Position numbers and translations under genes: made by a program. Below, in pieces: positions 44,754 through 55,878 of a DNA stretch of 64,000 nucleotides (position 1 is its first letter; the number at the start of each line of letters is the position of its first letter). Source of the stretch: Papilionanthe hookeriana x Papilionanthe teres (lineage: Eukaryota > Streptophyta > Magnoliopsida > Asparagales > Orchidaceae); assembly GCA_022702705.1 (NCBI GenBank), contig CM040432.1, forward strand, positions 45,162,540 through 45,226,539, written 5' to 3'. Under the pieces are notes generated by a model. The model saw only the letters and a program-made list of their open reading frames with translations, ran no database searches and was not told the DNA's origin.

Positions 44754-47700
44754 TGTTGACCTCATTTTTGGCGAGGTATTTTCTTTCCTCTTAGTTCTTA
44801 GGATCTAGCCATAGGACATCTCCTTAACTATCCTAGAAGACTAGAGATGGAACCCACCATTTAAAAATTCAAACCAAATCTTGACTCTCTTTGGAATCCT
44901 ACATGGATGGCCATCAACATCCAAATCACTTGGAAGGTTAGGACCAATGTGCAGGAAGATAAGGATGAATTCCTATAGGATGCTCAAGCCTTAGGACAAC
45001 CCTGGGTGGCCTGGTCTTGGTGGGGTCTAGCTTGCACACACTACACTCCTACACATATCCTAAACCCTAAACCATCTTTACCCAATCTTGGCTCTTGGTT
45101 CGTTAGAGCACTCATATGGATGGATCCAAATCCCTAGCCCCTTGCCTAAGAGGGTTAGGAACAATACATGAGATGTTAAAAATGAGCATTTCTTGGTCCA
45201 TGGCTCAATCTAGACCACTTCACTCCAACCAACCATAACCAAATTCCATTTCCCAAAATTTTTGGTTTTGACATTGGGTCCTTAAACCTACGTAAAATTA
45301 CCTAAATTGCCCCTAAAACCACAAAAATTCCCAAAAAATTCCCAAAAATTACCCAAAATTCCTAAAAATCCAATACCATCCAAATAAACTTTAAATACCC
45401 TAAATACCCTTTTTGCCCAAAATTCAAAAAATTCCAAAAATTCCCAAAAAATTCCAGAAAATCTTAAATATTCTTAATTTCATTTTGTTCAACTACACAA
45501 TAACCCAATTTTGCTAAATTAACCCACTTTCAACCCAAAATCCCAAAATTGGCTCATTTGAGCCCATATGGACCCAATGTCAAACCAAATCAACTCAATT
45601 GACCCCAATTTTGATCAATTTCAGTCCCAAACTTCAATTCAACATTCCCAATACCAATCTAAACCAAATCCAAGCTCAAATTAGCCCACATTTGGTTCAA
45701 TTCCACTTGAAATCCAAAATCCCCAATTTTGCTTAAATGATCCAAAATCCCCTAATTAACCTAATGTCAACCAACTCCCCATAAAATTTTCAATCCTAAC
45801 CCTCCATGACACTCCTATGAAACCCATGCAACATTTAATTGTCCCAATTTGAGCCCAAGCCTAGCCTAAATCCATTTGAAATCCAAGAACACCCATTTTA
45901 ACACAAATTGAATACATGCCTAAAATCTATCAAATTGATTGGCCTCACCCTAAAATTTCCTCCCAATTGATGTTGGGAACTCTTCACCTCATTCCCTTAA
46001 ACCATTTGAAACATTAAATTGGGTCTAAACCCCACCTTAGCCCAACTTAGACCCAAGTTGACCCAATTTACCTAAATTGATCAAAATCTCAAAATCCACT
46101 AAATTAACCGATCAATTGAACTCAAAACCATTCAATGTCTTCATGAAAGTTCTTCATTACAATCATTTGCACACTGTTGCTCAATACATTTAGACCTAAA
46201 TCAAACACAAACCCAAGTTAGCCCAACCTTAACCCAATTGAACCAAATTGAACCTATGACCAAGCCTAACCAAATTAAACCAAATGTGTCTAAACCAACC
46301 TTTCCACATCCACTAAGTGAACCCTAGGAACCACTCTAGATCCACCTAACCCAAGATAGGTGAGCCATGGACCAAGGGTCCCCCATTTTAGGGGATTTCT
46401 TCCCTTAAGTGGTTAAATCCTCTTTTTGCCTTACCCCAAAACCTCCCCATAACTGTTAATCACCATTAAACTTCCCCTTGACTCACCAGACCCCAGGGGA
46501 AGCTCCCTTGTCCTTGCCAGCCGGCCTAGTCACTGGAGGGAGTCAAAACCAAGAGCCACCCCTAAGTGAAACACACCCAAACTCCACCTACTGGCCACCT
46601 AGGCCAAAATTGTCACTGGAGCCCTTCTGCCCTCCACCTAAGCAACTGAATCCACCCACCAATTGGCTCCCAGCTCAGCCCAATGGCTCTACCTATAAAA
46701 GCACCTCCTTTCAGCCAAAGAAAGGTACTAAAATTTTCTTCAAATAAAGCCTTCCAAATTGCTCCCAACACTCCACCCAGCCAAGAGAAGCTCAGCCCCA
46801 TTGCATTTCTGCCCTAATTCCCACTGATTAAGCCTAATTTTTTAGCTCAATTTTAGGCCAGAAAATAGGACACTCACTAACTCTCCACCAAAACCAAATT
46901 AACTCTTGCCACACCTTCACCAAAGATAGAGAAGAAGTTCCCCAGTGAAAGCCCCCTCAATAGGCTACCCATTCCTTCTATTGGCCAGAGCACCAAATCG
47001 GGTTTGGTCACTTTCATAGCCAGGAATTTCACCATCGCTCGAGGCTCAATCTGTAGGCTCCTGGGACTCCAACGAACGTGCCGAGCACATCCAATCGAGG
47101 CTTCACCTCTTGGACCAAGGTATGGAGACTTTGCATAACCCGAGCTTCCAGCGATTCTTCATTTCATTTGATTTAATTTCAACGCATGTTAGCCATATGG
47201 ATTTGTATCCCTTGTCTAAACGAACACAAAGGACCAAACCTCATGCAATTTGGTTGAGAAATGAGAGAGATATTAGGTCTAGAAAACATGCGGTTACGGG
47301 TTCACACCATGCAAAGACGATGAGCCAGAGACTTTGGATTGCGCGTGTAATGGATGGACGGCCAGGATTGCATCGGACAAGCAGTTGAAACTGAACCGCA
47401 GAGACACGTGGCGCTAACTTGGAAGGCGGTGCCCAACCAGAAGAAGCCGTGTGTGCTTTCGACCCTCCATAGGTTGAGGTGGCGCTGACTGGGTTAAGTA
47501 GGAAAATCTGATTTTTCTGAATTATTTAAATAGCGTAAACTTTAAAAATTCATACCTTTGCATACAAAAGTCCAAAAATTAAAAGAAAAATACCTCTTGC
47601 TCAGTAAACAGAGGAGAATAATGTAAAAAAGAATTAATTTATTTTATTGAGTATTTAATTTTTTAATTAATTAAACATTGATCTGAGTATTTTAATTCTC

Positions 47701-50700
47701 CACTAAGACACACAATTCACCATGGCTTGGGACTATGGGGCTTTTGTAGCCTCTAATCTTGAGAACATTTACTGAATTTTCCAAGGCCAGAGGCTATGTC
47801 CATGGCAAGTTATCTATTTTTTAAATTTTGCTTGTTTTTGTATTTTAATTCCAATAATTAGCATACTGCTTGGAAAATTCTAAGAAAATTAGGGTAGGTT
47901 CCCTATGACCAGAGGAACTTAGGAAAATTATTTCATGAGCTAAAATATAAAAAATAACTCTAATTGTTCACTTGACCTCAAATCAATTTTGAAGTAATTA
48001 GGGTAAACTAAAAATGGAAATAACTCAAAATCAATCCTCCACTGTTCCATAGAATAAAAAGAACTTCCATAAAATTTTTGAAGTTAATTGGAAATGGTTT
48101 CACCCATTAAATGAATTTTCTAAAAAACATAACTATTTTTTGGAATTAAAAAATTCATAAAACTAAAAATATAATTCAAAAAATTCACCAAATTGATTTT
48201 GATGGCTCTCCGATATCGGAAGAGCCTAAGAAAATTAAAATTGGAATTTTCTTAAAAAATTCATTCTTCACCTATTATTGATTATTTTAATAATAAAAAA
48301 TTATAAAAATCACAAAAATATTAAAATTCACCAAAATTTCATATTTGGTCTCCTAATCACTTAGGGACCAACCAAATAATTTTCCTAAGCCTCTAAGTGA
48401 AGGTATTAAATTTTAAAGGCTCAAGACAATTTTTAATATTAATAAATGGATTTTCCAACCTTTTCACTAAAATAATTCTAAAAATTCAAAGAAAAATAAA
48501 AAAAATATAAACTTTATTTCTCTGAATTCCTTAGGATCAGAGAGATTTAAGAAAAATATAAAACTTAATTTTCCACCTCAATTTTATTTTATAATTAATT
48601 AATACCCCAAAACTTAAAATAATTATAATAAATAAAATATAATTCAAAAAATCACCAAAATTGGTCCAAATGGTCCTCTGGTCAGTGGAAACTTCCTATA
48701 ATTTTCCTAAGGACAGAAACTTCTTCTCATGTTGTGGAATTTTCTCTAAAAAATCCCTATTTTCCACTAATATATATATATATTAAATTAAAAATGAAAA
48801 ATCAGATTTTCTCCTCTAATGTCTTAATTGACAAGTGAGTGAGGTGACATAAAAATTTCATATTCATTTGAGCTTAATTTAATAAATTATGAGATGAATG
48901 AGCTTAAGATGGCATAAAAGTAATTAAGGAACTTTAACCTTAATTAAAATTTAGGCTTAACCAAAGAGATGGGTAAACCTTTGATCTTAATTCTCCTCTT
49001 GGATGATTGACACATAGGAAGTTAAAACGTAGAAACTCATTAATTACCTTAAACATTAAAGAGGAAATTTTAAATTAATTAAATCACCTAAACTTTGGGA
49101 GATTAATTAAGGCATTAATTATTAAGATTGGGGATGTGATATAAGCATATTCTAACTTTTTAATTTGAACCCCTAACCAATGATTTGATCAAACAACATT
49201 AAGTTCTTATTAACTAAGCTATAAAAATGACAATTGAAATTAATAAAGAAAAAGGGAGATAATCTTGAAAATTTATAATCAAACTAAAACTTAAAACATT
49301 AAAACCAATTTAAAGTAAGAAAATCAAATTAAAACAAACTTAAGATATTAAAACTAATCTGAAATTGTTTAATACTTAAATTAAAACAAATTTGAAACAT
49401 TAAGGTTAACTCGGAACAATTCATAATTAAAATACTAAAAATTAATCTAAAATGTTAAGGCCATTAAAACTTAACTGAATTAAACAACTTGAATACTTTT
49501 CCGATTTAAAATAACTTAAAACATCTTAAAAAAAAGAGATCAACCAAAACTTTGTAATTAAATTAAATGACTGTAAACCATTAACTCAATTCTTAAATTG
49601 AGAAGGGTTAAATTATTTAATGAACTAATTTGCCCCTAAAAACTTTTCATTATTATAACTTTTAAATGAAGGATCAAATGAAATGTCACCTCACTCATAA
49701 GATAATTAAACACTGAGCAAGAGTCAAAACTTAACTAAACCTGGGTGATTGATTTATCACCACAATGAGACCAACTAAACTAAAAATAATCCCTAAAATG
49801 TTTAGGAAGATGTTCAAAATTAAGTTCCAAGCACTTCCCTAACTTGATAGGATGTTTTAAAAGAACAGCGAGACTTCATTGTTCTTTGATGAAGAAAATC
49901 ATCCTTAATTGAGCCAGGAATCTAGACGTCATAAGACTCGATAGACAACCAAGATTCTAGCATAGACGTCATATGATTTGGTAGTCGACTATGACTTCAA
50001 CCTAGACATCATAGGGCTTGGTAGATAACCGAAGCCTCCTCGTAGCTTTACCTAGGTATTTGCTGCAAATATATAAATGCCATAACATGTATTTTAAGTG
50101 CAGATTAAAAATACGGGAATGCCCACCAGATACGCATTTAAGTTTATTGCAATGTACATTCTGCAGTTTATTAAATGTCTTATTTTCCTCGCATTTATAA
50201 ATTCATGAAAATGGTCGAACCCAACATGTTTAAATAACTCAAAATTTAATCACCAACAAAACAAAACTACGATTACAACTAAATTAAAACGTCTCGTTGG
50301 ATGATCGGGAATCCCTCGGATGATGTAACCCACGTGTTGCTAACGAGATTTCTCACGGTCTAAATGAAAGTGTGGTACTCATTCAGTTGAGTTTAGTAAA
50401 TTTGACTAAGTGAATCCGATGAAAATAGTGGGACCGAGATGACGGAACCGTGGGATCTTAATCAATTCTGCTTAATCAACTTTAATATTTATTTTAATTA
50501 AAACACTAAGCCATCTCAATTTTCAATCTCTTTAAAACAAAACACTTCTCTCATCTCCTGATTGCCACTTTCTAAAACTAAACCTTCTGCAATGACAAGG
50601 AGCTTGGAGAGAGCACGGTGGGCAGCACGGCCATCGTCAACAATAAAACAAGTCTTCGTCAGCTTAGCCTTTCCTTAGAATTAAGTAACCAAGCCATATG

Positions 50701-51532
50701 ATTTCGAGGTAGTTTGCCTAGTGCAACATAAATCTTCAACTTGTATTTAGGCCTTTGCAAGACCATGTTATGCAAATTAAACCCTAACTCGTCTTAGGAC
50801 TCCGAGGTAGCCGTTTGGTACGACATAAACCCTCACATTTTAGAGACTATTTGTATGATCATGTTATATGAGTATAAGCCCTAATTAATTAAAATTGGCA
50901 GGATTGAAACATTAAATAAACTTTTAAATTGAAGCCAAATAATAGGATAGTCGGGAGGTCACCGAAGTTCACTTCGGGTCTGTAACATCCCCTACTTCTC
51001 TTCCTTTGGATTCCCAAAATAACTGTTCCAAATTTGATCTATTCCCTATTGAAATTTCAAAATCCAATCCTTTGAAACCTTAGACTTTGAAATTCTTGAA
51101 AGCAGAACCACTGATCATTTTTTAGAGTTTTCGTCAAGTGATTCCCGTCACTTAGGATGTAATTAACTATAGGGGCTTGCTCTTATAGGGAACTTTAAGA
51201 ACCCAGGTAAAATAAACCCTCCTTAATATCTTTAGATTAAGTAGGGGAAATTTGTCGGCTTATAAAATTGGTTCCAGAGCAAACGAATATCACAAATCTA
51301 TCAGTTTATTTAATCGAGTCCCATTATCAAGCAGTGTGTCCATTCCTTCGGATAGATACATGATTTGTGATGTGGTGCTGGTTTATATAAACTTTTTGAG
51401 GTGTGAGATCAGTTTGACTTCATACTTCAAAATTTTTCAAACTTAAAATTATTTTCAAAAAATTAAAATGCTACTTTTCAAAAAAAATATATAAAAATTT
51501 AAACTAAACACTTAACCTAAAATTCGCCGACA
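44754..51532 (-). mobile_element. J2: second ~6.8-kb J copy, inverse orientation, in H RNase H
   Basis: Plus-strand view TGTTGACCTC ... GCCGACA; TSD GTGGT (44749-44753) / ATGGT (51533-51537). Removing it restores KCVVHIDHFAIKYLM. Homologous to J1 along its length in reverse orientation: for example CCTTAGGACAACCCTGGGTG at 44991 against the strip near 42130, and GGGAACTTTAAGAACCCAGG near 51190 against 35690. No credible ORF. Its outer end is TGTCGGCGAATTTTAGG, lacking the extra 60 bp found at the start of J1. Confidence 0.85.
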
Positions 51533-52535
51533 ATGGTGCATATTGATCATTTTGCTATAAAGTATTTAATGAAAAAGAAGGATGCAAGACCTAGACTAAT
51601 AAGATGGGTTCTTCTTTTACAAGAATTTGATTTTAAAATAGTGGATATAAAGGGAGCTGATAATCAAATTGATGATCATCTGTCTAGGCTTAATTCTGAG
51701 AAATTACTTTGTTCTGAAGAAGAAATTAATGAATATTTTTTAGATAAAAAATTGTTCAATATTAATGAATGGCGCATCCGTGGTATGCAGACACTGTGAA
51801 CTTTATTGTTAGTAACATTTTAACTTATTGTCTGACACACCAACAAAATAGAAAATTTTTATCTAAAGCTAAAACTTATTTTAGGGATGACCCATGTTTT
51901 ATAAACAAGGGAAAGATTTAATTATTCAAAGATGCGTGCCTTTAGAAGAAAATTTTGAAATTATTCAAAAATGTCATAATTATGATTTTGGGGGACATTT
52001 TGTTTTTGATAAAACAACATATAAAATATGGCAATCATGATTTTATTGGCTTACTATCTTTAGAGATGTAAATGATTAATTAAAATTTGCGATCGGTGTC
52101 AACGTGTAGGTAATATTTATAAAAGAAATAATATTCCACTCAATTATATTTTGGAAGTTGAAATATTTGACGTTTGGGGATTAGATTTCATGGGACCAAT
52201 TAAACCAACTTTCAGAAATTTATATATATTGTTAGCAATAGACTATGTGTCTAGATGGATAGAAGATGTTGCTTTTCCTTGATGTGATGCTCAAAGTTGC
52301 AAAGTTCTTAAAAATGAATATATTTTGCAGATTTGGAATGCCAAGAGTTATCAAAATTGATGGGGGAAGTCATTTCGAAAATATGTTAATAGAACACTTA
52401 TTGAAAAAATATCAAATCTACCATCAAATTTCTACTGCTTATCATCCCTAAACAAGCGATTTGGCTGAAGTTTCCAATCAAGATATCAAAAGGATTTGGA
52501 AAAATCTATTAATACAACAAAAATGGATTGGTTAG
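51533..52535 (+). pseudogene. Element H RNase H (end) and integrase N-terminal half
   Basis: HIDHFAIKYLMKKKDARP, RWVLLLQEFDFKIVDIKG, DNQIDDHLSRLNSEK and an acidic tail (51533-51799). Integrase follows: KFLSKAKTYFRDDP, HHCC remnants (KCHNYDFGGHF near 51968; ICDRCQRVGN near 52090), DVWGLDFMGPI (first Asp, near 52170), VAKFLKMNIFCRFGMPRVIK with IDGGSHF (second Asp), HQISTAYHP and DLAEVSNQDIKRI (Glu region). Interrupted at 52535 by solo LTR N. Confidence 0.9.
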
Positions 52536-54056
52536 TGACACACCTAAAAATGCTTGATTTTTCATATATATTTTATGCTTAATTCTAATGATATTGCACT
52601 TTAAAGGAAGGTATTTTGCATGCTTTTGGTTTTAGATACAAGAAATGGACTTTTGGAGAAAAAGAAGCAAAAATGGTGCAATTTGGAGCAAAAACGAGCA
52701 AGAGAGCAAATTTTGTCTTTGTACATTTCGATAAGTTTTTCTATGCTTAATCTATTTTACACTTCTTACATAAGTTTAAATGAAATTACACTTTAAAGAA
52801 AGGTTATTTTCATACTTATTTTGTAGGTCTATCTGTTAGGAATGCAACACAACTGAAACGGGATGAAACAAAGTTGAAACGGAGTGAAACGGTGGAGCTG
52901 CTATAGACTGGCGCCGACGACCCCCAAAATGGTGTCAGCAGCGCCTGAGGTAGTTTGGACGCTATTTTGGATGGTTATGGCTGAGATACAATGCATTTGG
53001 ATGATTTTTGGAAAGGTGCTTGAGGCATCTCTTGGAAATTCGTCCCTACACTTTAAAAGAGTGATTTGATGTTAGAAAAAAAGAGAGGAATGTTAGGAAA
53101 AATGTGGAGAATACTTAGAGATATTAGAATAGGAATATAAATGTAGCTTTCTAGCTTTCTGAAGAGATTTAGGATTCATGTTTAAGATATTGGGATGCAT
53201 TCTAAAAGAAGTTTTAATTATAAATGTGATGGTTTTTACTTGCACTTCATTTACATTACAATAAGGGCCCATTGTAGTGTTAAAATTCATTGTAATTGCA
53301 CTAAGACACGAGAGGGCGGTGTAATTCTCAACAGTGAAACCACATTCAATGTCTATAAATAAGGGATGTAGTTCATGGGGGTTGGGTGCAAATAATTAGG
53401 GAAATATGGTTTATTGAGAGTAGAATTGGAGATTTTAGGGTGACAGACTAAAATCCCCAATTCGGTCCTAGTGTTTGGACACTAAAGCTAGAGTTAGCCT
53501 TCAGGCGAAGGGAAGTGAGAGCTATGAAGTGAGAGTCAGTATCCTCCCGGCCTAACCATGGATTTAGGGACTAAATTTAGGTTTAGCCAATGTTCTTTAT
53601 AGCACTCGGAAGAGTGTAAAGAATAGGATTGCTCCTATTTGGCACATACAATATTTAATGCATCTCATTCCTTTACATTATCCAGTTCTTTACATGAGAA
53701 TAGTAGTTTTTGTTATCTCAAAATTTTCCAAAACAATTCATCCATAAAGTATCTTTATAAATATTATTTTCCTTTAGGAGTAGTTATTAGTTATTTTAAA
53801 ATTAAGCTTAAATTTAGGAGTATTTTTTAGAAAAACCACTTATACCAACCTTCTAAACTAAAGTCTAATAGTAGTAAACTTGAATTTGACTAAGGACCTC
53901 TTACCTCACTTACCTGTGGGATTGATAAACAGAACTCCACTAGAGCCCTATATTACTTGAACGATAATTATACTTGCGTAGAACCTCTAGTTTGTGCTCA
54001 TACTTATGAACATAAAACACACAGAAAAACAGAACACGCCAGAGGTGCATCACTCA
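52536..54056 (+). mobile_element. Solo LTR N inside H integrase
   Basis: 1521 bp, TGACACACC ... CATCACTCA, TSD GTTAG (52531-52535) / GTTAA (54057-54061). U3: GATATTGCACTTTAAAGGAAGG, GGAGCAAAAACGAG, GC-rich motifs ACTGGCGCCGACGACCC and GGTGTCAGCAGCGCC (52909-52945). Later blocks GTGACAGACTAAAATCCCC and GCTCCTATTTGGCAC, then TATACTTGCG. No internal region. Confidence 0.87.
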
Positions 54057-54599
54057 GTTAAACGTGATTTTGCTTTATGGGCTTATAGGACTGCTTATAG
54101 AACTCCTGTATAGATGTCACCATTCAAGTTAATTTATGGGAAAGCTTGTCATTTACCAGTGGAACTTGAGCATAAAGCTTATTAGGCTATTAAGGAATTC
54201 AATTATAATTTAAAGGATGCTTGTAAGAAGAGATTATTGCAATTAAAGGAGCTAGAAGAGATAAGGAATGAGTATTAGGAGAATGCTAAGACTTATAAAG
54301 ATAAGATGAAAAAGTCTCATGATCTGAAAATTCTTACAAAAAAAATTGATCCAGGACAATAAGCTTTGCTTTATAATGCAAGATTAAGATTATTTGCGGG
54401 CAAACTTAAGTCCAGGTGGATGGACCCATTTATTGTGGTAAAAGTTTATCCCCATGGAGTTGTGGATATTAAGAATCTTATAACCTTGAAAATTTTTAAA
54501 GTGAATGGTCATAGATTGAAACTCTATTTCTTAGGGGATCGGACCAAAGTAAATAATGTTTTAATGTTAAGCTCTGAGTACGTCAGGCTGATGACGTAA
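54057..54599 (+). pseudogene. Element H integrase C-terminal half
   Basis: DFALWAYRTAYRTPV, FKLIYGKACHLPVELEHKAY, IKEFNYNLKDACKKRLLQL, KELEEIRNE, then LLYNARLRLFAGKLKSRWMD, VVDIKNL and FKVNGHRLKLYFLG, ending at TAA 54599. The join with 52535 is off by one base, so the frame was already shifted or drifted later. Confidence 0.9.
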
Positions 54600-55050
54600 A
54601 ACCAGGCGCTCTGTGGGAGGCAACCCATAGTTATTAGTGTGCTTTTATTTTATTATTATTGTGTTTATTTTAGGAGAATTGTGATAGTATTTTGAACTTT
54701 TGGTGATAATTTTAAGGCTTTGAATAATGTCTCAGACATGTAAGAATGAGTTTTTGGACGTTAAGCTAACCTGTGCTTAACTGAGCAATGGCGCCTAAGA
54801 GCCCAAAACTGGCTCTTAAGTGTCAGAGTTATAAAAAGCATGCCTAAATGATGTTTAAGAAGAATTAAATGAGGGAAAGTGGTCTTGAACGTTATTTGGT
54901 GATTTTTAAACATGGGAAGTGGGTATATGCTCTACTTAAGTCTATAAATAGCATGGAAATGAAGAGGAAACTTGCCTCTTTCAAAGTTTCCATTCTCAAG
55001 TGAAAGAGAAGAGAGATTTGGGTTGTTTAAGGAGTGATAAGATTGCAAAA
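54600..55050 (+). promoter_or_regulatory. Element H spacer: hairpin, GGCGCC motifs and TATA box before ORF-X
   Basis: TGGGAGGCAACCCA (54614-54627) is the post-pol hairpin. Motifs TGGCGCCTAAGAGCCC (54789-54804) and TGGCTCTTAAGTGTCA (54810-54825) follow. TATA TCTATAAATAG is at 54941-54951, then AGAGAAGAGAGATTTGGG (about 55005-55022) and the ORF-X ATG at 55051. G shows the same order and spacing on the minus strand. Confidence 0.6.
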
Positions 55051-55455
55051 ATGTCTTCTTGGGAGAAATAATTGAAGGAAAACGAGGAAGACTTTAAGAA
55101 GAAGTTTGTAAATTAAAGTGTGCAAGAGTTATATAATGGATTTCTAGCCATTAGTGTTGAAGGAATAACAGAGAAAACTGTGAATATTGAGGTTGATGTG
55201 GTGTCAATTGATGCAATGGTAAATGAAAATAACATGCATTTAGCACATATTGGTTGGCAGCTCAAAATGCAATTAGGTTATTCAAGTTATATTGAAGAAG
55301 TGGATAAGGTGATGTATTTGAAAAATAAATGGATTGAAGAGGATTCTATTAGAGTTTTTTATCATCGTCTTTTTTATCAAATCTTTATGCCAAATAGTTC
55401 AGAAGGAACAACTGAAGGTCAAGGATATATTCCACTTAACGGAGAATGGAATTAA
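55051..55455 (+). pseudogene. ORF-X of element H, small accessory ORF downstream of pol
   Basis: ATG at 55051 (MSSWEK), 134 codons to TAA at 55453, with in-frame TAA at codons 7 and 22; from codon 24 the frame is open. Blocks ELYNGFLAISVEGI, an acidic middle, VMYLKNKWIEED, YHRLFYQIFMP and an EGTTEGQGY tail. Charged and probably soluble; no signal peptide, membrane helix or known motif. The shared blocks and shared upstream TATA/motif arrangement with G (30322-30681) argue that it was a real gene of this subfamily. Role unknown. Confidence 0.62.
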
Positions 55456-55878
55456 GTTGTTGTTTAGTTAGTTTGTTTGTTTTAATTGTTTAATGTAAGT
55501 TTGTCTTGTGTTATGATGATTTAGAGGGTATCTCATCCAAAACTTTTTTCGATGAGATTAGACATGTGATGAGTGTTTGTACTTGTTGAATATAAGTTAA
55601 TGAAAGTATTGTATTTGTGTGAAAAGTTTTGTGTTATTGTGATCGAATCTAAATTGTGAAATGTTGAAAATTCTTTTTAAAGTGGAGAGGAGAAGGGAAG
55701 TAATTTGTATTATTATTTATTTAAGACCGTGTGAGGGTGGTTAACTTGTGAAGTTATGCATTTTAATCAAAATTTAGAAAAATAAAAAATTGTACACTGG
55801 CGCCTAAGCGCCAAAACCTGCTATTAAGTGCGCGAAAACTTGAGAGCCCCGTGCCTAAGCGGAACAACAGTCGCGCTT
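55456..55878 (+). other. Element H spacer after ORF-X with second motif copy
   Basis: Non-coding. TGGCGCCTAAGCGCCA (55798-55813) and GTGCCTAAGCGG (55851-55862) mirror the motif placed between ORF-X and the env-like gene in G (29958). The element is cut at 55878 by J3. Confidence 0.6.

Noticed and set aside
35317..51532. A 16-kb inverted repeat / foldback transposon with multi-kb terminal inverted repeats
   Set aside because: The arms are two separate insertions (J1 and J2) with different TSDs in different host sequences, and the centre is H pol plus part of LTR L.
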